A stretch of DNA of 64,000 nt from Furcasterigmium furcatum. Its lineage: Eukaryota; Ascomycota; Sordariomycetes; Glomerellales; Plectosphaerellaceae. The stretch is taken from positions 3,728,472 to 3,792,471 of the forward strand of contig BCIA01000005.1 of NCBI GenBank assembly GCA_001599815.1. Reading direction: 5' to 3'. Shown piece after piece: positions 57,540 through 64,000 of the stretch; position 1 is the first letter of the stretch, and each line of letters starts with the position of its first letter. Under the pieces are notes generated by a model. It searched no databases, was not told the origin of the DNA, and saw nothing but the letters and a program-made list of their open reading frames with translations. The position numbers and the translations under genes are program-made.

Positions 57540-59583
57540 ATGTCTGGCGCCGTGTAAGTCGACCCCTCGACCACAACAATCCCCCACCTTACTTTACCCC
57601 TCCATCCCCCGTTGCCCGTCATCAAGTCCCTCAGCGTCGGTCCTCGCGGAAAAATCGTGAGGGAGCAGCCTTACCCCGCCATGGATCGCAGGCCTCGCCG
57701 GCGGTATTGCTGGAACATTGGCCTCCGAGCAGACCGGGATCGACTGCGAGGAGGTTGGCCGTCCTGGCACAACCACTGGCGCTTCCTCAACCCCTCTACT
57801 CGTCCCAGTGGACGCTCCGTTTGCAAGATGGTTCCTCTGCCTAGCTCCATCTTGCTCTGACCCATTTGCCCCCTTCAGCGCCCGTATCGTCAACATCGCC
57901 AATGGGGTGAGCTCGAGTAAAGCTGACAATGTCGAAAGCGCGGATCTCGGCCTCATTGGCCTCGCTGTCATGTAAGTTCCATCGCCCCCCTTACTCCGGA
58001 GGCCACCGGAGATGCTAACCCCGCGCTCAGGGGACAGAACCTCATTCTCAACATGGCCGACCACGGCTTCACCATCGCTGCTTTCAACAGGACGGTGGCC
58101 AAGGTCGACCGCTTCCTCGAGAACGAGGCTAAGGGCAAGTCCATTGTTGGCGCCCACTCCATCGAGGAGTTCGTCTCCAAGCTGAAGTCGCCCCGCCGTG
58201 TCATGCTCCTTGTCCAGGCTGGCAAGGCTGTTGACGACTACATCGAGACCCTCATCCCCCTCCTCGAGGCCGGCGACATCATCATCGACGGCGGCAACTC
58301 CCACTTCCCCGACTCCAACCGCCGCACCCAATACTGCGCCTCCAAGGGCCTGCGCTTCGTCGGCTCCGGTGTTTCCGGTGGTGAGGAGGGTGCCCGCTAC
58401 GGCCCCTCCATGATGCCCGGTGGCAACGAGGATGCCTGGCCCTTCATCAAGGACATCTTCCAGAGCATCGCCGCCAAGAGCGACGGCGAGGCCTGCTGCG
58501 ACTGGGTCGGCGACGAGGGTGCTGGTCACTACGTCAAGATGGTCCACAACGGTATCGAGTACGGTGACATGCAGCTCATCTGCGAGGTACGCAGTTTCCG
58601 CCCCCTGCTGTGCCCTCATTAGATCGCTGACCTGGACGATTTAGGCCTACGACATCATGAAGCGTGGTCTTGGCATGACCAACAAGGAGATGGGCGATGT
58701 CTTCGCCGAGTGGAACAAGGGCGTCCTGGACTCGTTCCTGATCGAGATCACCCGTGATATCCTCTACTACAACGATGAGGATGGCAGCGCCCTCGTCGAG
58801 AAGATCCTCGACAAGGCCGGCCAGAAGGGTACCGGCAAGTGGACTGCGGTCAACGCCCTCGACCTGGGCATGCCCGTCACTCTCATCGCCGAGTCCGTCC
58901 TGGCCCGCTGCCTGTCCGCCATCAAGGACGAGCGTACCAAGGCCTCCGGCCTCCTCAAGTTCGTCGGCAGGCAGACCGAGTTCAAGGGCGACAAGAAGCA
59001 GTTCCTTGCCGACCTTGAGCAGGCCCTGTACGCCTCCAAGATCATCTCCTACGCCCAGGGCTTCATGCTCATGCAGGAGGTTCGTAAACCCCCACCAACC
59101 CATGATGATAACCCCTCCCCGCTGACTGACGTTCTTCGCTAGGCCGCCAAGGAGTACGGCTGGAAGCTCAACAAGCCCTCTATCGCCCTCATGTGGCGTG
59201 GTGGCTGCATCATCCGCTCCGTCTTCCTCAAGGACATCACCAGCGCCTACCGCAAGAACCCCGACCTCGAGAACCTCCTGTTCGACGACTTCTTCAACAA
59301 GGCCATCCACGACGCCCAGCCCGGCTGGAGGGACGTCATTGCCACCTCTGCCCAGCTCGGCATCCCTACTCCCGCCTTCTCCACCGCCCTGTCCTGGTTC
59401 GACGGCTACCGCACCAAGGATCTCCCCGCCAACCTGCTGCAGGCTCAGCGTGACTACTTCGGTGCCCACACCTTCCGCATCAAGCCCGAGGCTGCCAGCG
59501 AGAAGTACCCGGTTGGCCAGGACATCCACGTCAACTGGACCGGCCGTGGCGGCAACGTCTCTGCCTCTACCTACCAGGCATAA
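57540..59583 (+). CDS. 6-phosphogluconate dehydrogenase, decarboxylating
   Basis: Cytosolic pentose-phosphate enzyme making ribulose 5-phosphate, CO2 and NADPH. Exon 1 is 14 nt (57540-57553, MSGAV). Later exons end at 57971, then 58031-58586, 58645-59079 and 59143-59583. Exon 2 has two in-frame acceptors: 57939 gives MSGAVADLGLIGLAVMGQNL and 492 residues, the usual length; 57879 has the stronger acceptor and adds 20 residues (512). Family blocks: the Rossmann GLIGLAVMGQNLILNMADHGF, FNRTVAKVD, IDGGNSHFPDSNRR, the SGVSGGEEGARYGPSMMPGG substrate loop, the catalytic Lys segment GHYVKMVHNGIEYGDMQLI, and GTGKWTAVNALDLG. The C-terminus has NWTGRGGNVSASTYQA. C-ending codon bias is strong, as expected for an abundant enzyme. 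Confidence 0.95.
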
Positions 59584-60113
59584 AATGGTTTTTGGGATAC
59601 GGGTGTAAAGGAACAGCTCTGCTCAAATTGCTTGGGGGCTGCGGAAATGGGATGAGCCTCACGAGATGCGGGCAGGACAAATGAATGCAAGAATACCATA
59701 CGATTGAAGCAAAAAATTCTGTCAATTCAAGTAATGTAGATGCATCCTGATGGTGTTGTACAATACCGTGCAACTTTGAGTGAGGGGTGACTTCACGTGA
59801 CTCCATCTTCGCATGACGATGACTAAGCGCAGCCAGGCCCTGCTCCGGATATGGGTCTCCACTCATAGGTAGGTTCTGTTTGGCCGACCGACCTACGCGC
59901 AGCAACTCTCGTCCCCGATCGCGACAAAATCCTGGGGCGATTGACCTGCATCTTCACCATCAAGCCAGCGCGACGCGGATCATCGCCGGCGACATCATCT
60001 GCGCTCTCCCACCAGTACCTTCGGCCAATTTGGACGGTACGATCGCCCTGGCCGAACACGCCTTGCTACCTTGATTGCCAATCAACTGCTGCAACGCATT
60101 GCCATCCTTCGCC
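59584..60113. other. Intergenic region, promoter of ssr4
   Basis: Tandem + strand genes flank it. No coding signal or distinctive motif was seen. Confidence 0.5.
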
Positions 60114-62388
60114 ATGTCGCAGCCCATGCGAGACCCTGGCGAGGGCATCGAGAATGACCTGGTAAGCTATCAACTGTGGTATTCAAGGTTTAGTCGCTGT
60201 GTGCCGCAGGACTGACGAGCGCCGTAGATTATGCACATTCATCTTGTGTCTGCGAACCAGTATCCGACCCAAAACCATCTCGACATCGCAACAGTCACCA
60301 AGTACCTCCTGGCCGCGCCTCAGATTGCCAAAGACAAGGCGCCCTTCTTCTGGACATACCTCAACCAGCCCACGCCCGGATCAGTCATTCTGGCGTGGCA
60401 GCCCGTTAACAGGCTGGGTGTCCTCTTCGCCAGCGACGGCTACATCTGGGCGCCTGAGCAGTATCATCGCCAGGACCTGGGCAATGGCCTCGTGAGTAAT
60501 TGCCGGGGTTTGCGTGTCGTCGCATCCGCTAATAGAGATTCTGCGCCAGTTTATCGAGATCTACTACAACCGAGCTGGATACCGACCCGGCGAGCCGCAG
60601 GCCAGATTTGCGCGACGGAGGTTCCGACTCGTTCCCTCGCAGCAAGGCAATCCCAATGTGCCCCAGATTGATATGAACCTCTGGATGGTTCACTACGCGA
60701 ATGCGGAACAGAATGACATTTGCATGTCCACCCAGATCCCGTACACCTCCGATACCCAACACACCATGACTGTTCGCAACTTTTTGCAGAGCTGCGGCGC
60801 GATCGAGCGCAAGGAGTTCATGCTGTCGGATCGCGGCAAGTGGCCGCGCATCATGCGGCCTCAACCCCAGGGCGCCAACGCAGGCCGAGGAGGCGTGTAT
60901 GCGCCCATTCAGTCTCGAAGGGCCCCTCAGCAGATGGCGTACCCTCCAGCTCCTCCTCCGCAGGTGTCGAGATCCCGCCGGCCCATGCCACCCGGTCCGC
61001 CCGTGCCCGGCCAGGGCATGGCCATGCCTGAGTTTGTGGAAGACGAGCAGCTGGATGTTTTCGATGTTTTGACGCCCCGCGATATTGCGCTTGCTCGTTA
61101 CCAGCAGAACCACGAGTGGCTGGAGGAGATCGTCGCCTCTGCGTACCCCATCCATCAGATCGAGCCTCCAGAGCTCGGCTTGGGTCTGAAGGGCCCGCTA
61201 GCCCCCCTCACCGAAGGCGTCTTCAATGCCCCGGCTGGCGAGGCTGTCAAGGAATACCCGGAGAACCCTTACGTCGGCCGGCTCGATGCCGGTCAGGCGG
61301 ATGAGTTCAGGAAGCGCGCTCAGGCCCACATTGACTCGGAGAAGGCCGAGATTGAGAAGATGAAGGCAGAGCATGCCAAGGCCCTGGCCGGATTCAAGTC
61401 CAATTCGTCGATCAACCAGGCGGAGAAGGACCTGCGCTTCTCGCTCGAGGAGCGGGGACCCGAGTTCTGGAGGCTCGAGGGCAGGACTGCGGACGGCGAG
61501 GATAACACCAGCTCCTGGTCGCAGAAGCACAACAAGAAGGTCGAGGACATCGTTGCTCAGGTGGAGGCGCAGCTCGGCCGCAACATCGCTGCGCTCAATG
61601 AGGTCAGCCGCATCCAGGATGGCGGGTTCCAAGAACCTGCGCCGGTGCCTGTCAAGGAGCCCACCCCCGTCCCGTTGCAGCCGCCTCCCCAGGTCGACAA
61701 TGGTTCCTCCGAGGACATGTCACGCCGGCCCTCGCAGGCAGGCTCGCAGAACAGCGGTGTCATGGTTGATGATAACGACATCGACATGGGAGGCACCGCG
61801 GCCGGCCTGCTGGACCAGATGCATACGGGCTTCTCGGCCGGCTCGACCCCGCTGAACAACTTCCCCACTCCGCAGGCGAACATGTCAGGACTTAACTCGA
61901 ATGCCGGTACGCCTGCTAACATGAACGTGCCGTCCCCCGCGCCGAATCCGCAGGGCAATCAGCCGGAGCAGAAGAAGGAGACGGAGCAGGATGTCAACAT
62001 GGGGAACACAGATGCGAGCAAGAGCGCGGAGCAAGGGGCTGCCGGCGACGACTGGGTCGTCGTTCCCAAGGGGGGCGTGTCGCCCGGTGACGGCGAGGCT
62101 TCATCGAAGCCAGCGGTCCCGGCACCGGCGGCTCCCAAACAGGGCTCGACGGCCGGAACGCCGGCGGTGACCGAGGGTGACGCTAACGACTTCAGCTCGC
62201 TCGGGGACCTTGACACGGCCGGCGATGCCCTCGCTAGCTACGGCACGCCGGGCGATCTCGACGGGGCCGCAGGATCGCTGGGAGAGGGTCTTGATCTAAA
62301 CATGGACATGGAGGACTCGGCATTCGGCGATGCCTTCCACGGCGTTGGTAACACCGGCACGCCCGGGGGTCACTCTGAAGGTGTTTAG
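60114..62388 (+). CDS. SWI/SNF and RSC complex subunit Ssr4-like (DUF1750)
   Basis: Fungus-specific chromatin-remodelling subunit known from fission yeast. Three exons (60114-60161, 60228-60491, 60538-62388) give 720 residues. The conserved N-terminal domain spans about residues 15-340: IMHIHLVSANQYPTQNHLDIATVTKYLLAAPQ, FFWTYLNQPTPGSVILAWQP, FASDGYIWAPEQ, then RRFRLVPSQQGNP, IDMNLWMVHYANAEQND, and DVFDVLTPRDIALARYQQNHEWLEEI. A helical Lys/Glu-rich segment (SEKAEIEKMKAEHAKALAGF) follows. The last ~250 residues are disordered and acidic, with repeated short Asp/Met/Gly motifs (DDNDIDMGG, LDLNMDMEDSAF). The second intron has a good donor (GTGAGT) but needs an unusual GAG acceptor at 60535-60537, so residues around that junction are uncertain. 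Confidence 0.87.
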
Positions 62389-63910
62389 ACGCCGCCTCCG
62401 CTGCCGCCGCCCGATGAGGACGACGAACGGTAGGGGCGGTACAGCGCGAGACAGCAGAGGCGAGCATCATTATTTTATGACTGTATTCTTACAACCGGCA
62501 ATGGGACGGTGGACCAGGCGCGTGGGAACAGGATGGAATTGAGGACGACATAAAACCCCCGAGAACTCGCAAGAAACACCAATAGAGATACGTCAGTCCT
62601 TTGTTTGCGAGAACCATGAGCCTTGGTTGGAAATTACTTGGTGATGCAGGAAGAGTTTTTCCTCCTCTCGAGGCTGCGAAACATGGCCCTGGACCAAAAC
62701 AAGGAGGCCGTCGATGCAGCAGCCCCTGGGTGAGTTCCAGACCCCGTTGGGGTGAAGATGCCCATTTAACAGGCCTGTTAAGAATTCGTCTTCTTGTGGA
62801 CTGTAGCACTAACAATTCCGTCAGGCAGCTCCGGCCCCTGGCTCGGACCTCGGGGCAGGGGTTTGATCAGCGGCAGGGGCCCGTGTCTCGGGGCCGCACC
62901 ATCTCGACGTTGGAACGGCTGGGCCGGGCGCATTGCCTTCGTCGGAACGGCGAGTCGTCTGACTTGGAGCTTGGCTGGTGCTGTGCTGTGCTGTTGCCGT
63001 GGAATTGGATGGCAGGCCGTCGCCCGAGGCATGACACGGCGCCTTGGGCAGGGCGTGGCGTGGCGTGGCATGGCATGGCATGGGACGATGATGTATGCTT
63101 AACGGTGAGCTTAAGTCCTTGGATGGCTCCTTGGAGATGTCACAGATGTCTGGGTCGTCGACGGACTGCCAGTCCTCGTGCTGGGAGCTGCAGTATCTAC
63201 GCATGGTGCTCTGCCGAAGCTCCAAGCGGAGGATCGAGCGAGGCCATCGTGAGCACAGTCCGAGCGTGCAGAGAGATCTTGAGTCCACGGTCGTCGGTCG
63301 GTCGGTCTGGAGTCCTCACCATCTACACCAGGAGCTATATCCCTGCAACCATGCGCTCATGAGACAGAACGGTCTCTCCCGGCAGCCTCCCCTTTCCCCA
63401 TGAGGCTAAGGCCCGAGGTGTCATCCGGATGGAGTCGTATCAGACGAGCCTCGTCGCAGATCATGTTAGGGCATCGCCGGGGAACAGGCAAGCAGGGCAT
63501 GGCATCGTCTTTCTCGGCCGGGGCCCTGGGTATTTCTCCTTCCGTGTTGTTGTTCCTGGCTTCTCTACTGCTTCCACCTTTCTCTTCCAGCCTCGAGTCT
63601 CGATTTCTTTCCTGTCGGGTTGCGCTGTCTTCTCTTCACTTCTCCCACTCTCCTTTAGGTGCTCCTCACGACCGAGGCCGAATCATTCATTCTCTACGAC
63701 TGCAGGGCAGGTTTTTCTTTCTTCATTATTCGATTCTACACGGCCCTAGTTGGCCCTTTTCTGATACGATTTTGCCTCGAGGCTTCATCATCATCAAATA
63801 CGCTCCTTACGATCTCACCAAAGTGCGAGCCGACGTCCAGGTTCTACGGATACTTTCTACTCTGACGGCGTGAAAGAAAGAGCTTGGGTACCGAACCTGA
63901 AAGATACACG
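62389..63910. other. Intergenic region before the right-edge secreted-protein gene
   Basis: It holds the ssr4 terminator and the promoter of the next gene. Short tandem repeats occur at 63053-63083 (TGGCR units) and a GGTC run at about 63292-63304. The last 350 bp are pyrimidine-rich. No gene was recognised. Confidence 0.5.
63053..63083. repeat. Pentanucleotide tandem repeat (TGGCG/TGGCA)
   Basis: Five or six copies of a GTGGC/ATGGC unit run in tandem, changing from TGGCG to TGGCA midway. It is a short, diverged microsatellite in an intergenic region. Confidence 0.7.
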
Positions 63911-64000
63911 ATGCGCTATACTAAAGCCGTCGTGCTGCTGCTGGGCGCCGCGCTCTGCGAGGCCAGGCCTCAGCTTGTCCAGCCCGGCGTCTCGTCCTCC
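63911..64000 (+). CDS. Secreted protein, 5' end only
   Basis: The ATG at 63911 opens a 30-codon frame that runs off the window. It begins MRYTKAVVLLLGAALCEARP, a typical signal peptide: one basic residue region, a Val/Leu/Ala core, and a small-residue cleavage site near CEA. The next residues are QLVQPGVSSS. The upstream sequence is a pyrimidine-rich leader. The product beyond the signal peptide cannot be told. Confidence 0.6.
   Translation, partial: MRYTKAVVLLLGAALCEARPQLVQPGVSSS

Noticed and set aside
57594..58619. Minus-strand ORF of 341 codons
   Set aside because: Antisense of 6-phosphogluconate dehydrogenase exons, caused by strong C-ending codons.
58576..59529. Minus-strand ORF of 317 codons
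   Set aside because: Antisense of later 6-phosphogluconate dehydrogenase exons; it also spans their introns.
1..64000. tRNA, 5S rRNA or CRISPR arrays
   Set aside because: Reading for B-box (GGTTCGANNC) with paired A-box, for 5S sequence and for regularly spaced repeats gave nothing convincing; isolated GGTTCGA-like strings had no cloverleaf context.

Overview
This window is nuclear DNA of a filamentous ascomycete (Pezizomycotina, most likely a Sordariomycete). Genes are split by short introns, mostly 50-90 nt, with GTATGT/GTAAGT-type donors and CTAAC/CTGAC branch sites, and they lie on both strands without operons. Markers include an NDT80/PhoG regulator of the VIB-1/XprG type, fungal SUR7/PalI, a GPI-anchored GH76 mannosidase, Ssr4 (DUF1750) and a fungal MscL. 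I cannot name the genus. Four isolated N bases (5197, 5201, 35285, 54999) point to a draft assembly.

Layout: a GYP5-like TBC Rab-GAP runs off the left edge (-), then an SSXT/SS18-type Q-rich protein (-), a CE16-like GDSL esterase (-) divergent from histidinol-phosphate aminotransferase (+), a GH76 gene with an apparent frameshift (+), a small GPI-anchored protein (-), an unknown disordered protein (+), MscL (-), a SUR7/PalI membrane protein (+) and an LRR-like protein (-). A gap of about 8.7 kb without a recognisable gene leads to the VIB-1-like transcription factor (+). After a 4.5 kb gap come HPPK-DHPS of folate synthesis (-), an allantoate-permease-type MFS transporter (+), nitronate monooxygenase (+), Glo3-type ArfGAP (-) divergent from Tim21 (+), an SLC35C2-like transporter (+), an RBM42-like RNA-binding protein (-), 6-phosphogluconate dehydrogenase (+), the SWI/SNF-RSC subunit Ssr4 (+), and the first codons of a secreted protein at the right edge.

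Most genes are ordinary housekeeping genes with no shared pathway. Two links stand out: both the SSXT protein and Ssr4 are SWI/SNF-type remodeller subunits, and several genes act on the cell surface (GH76, GPI protein, SUR7, MscL). I see no rRNA or tRNA genes, CRISPR array, intact transposon or secondary-metabolite cluster. Intron coordinates were set by splice motifs plus reading-frame arithmetic; complete models listed here give whole numbers of codons, apart from the GH76 frameshift. No strong candidate for a wholly new system was found. The best leads are the large leader/regulatory region of the VIB-1-like gene, a palindromic double Leu3-type site in the histidine-gene promoter, and the cysteine-bearing tail of MscL.
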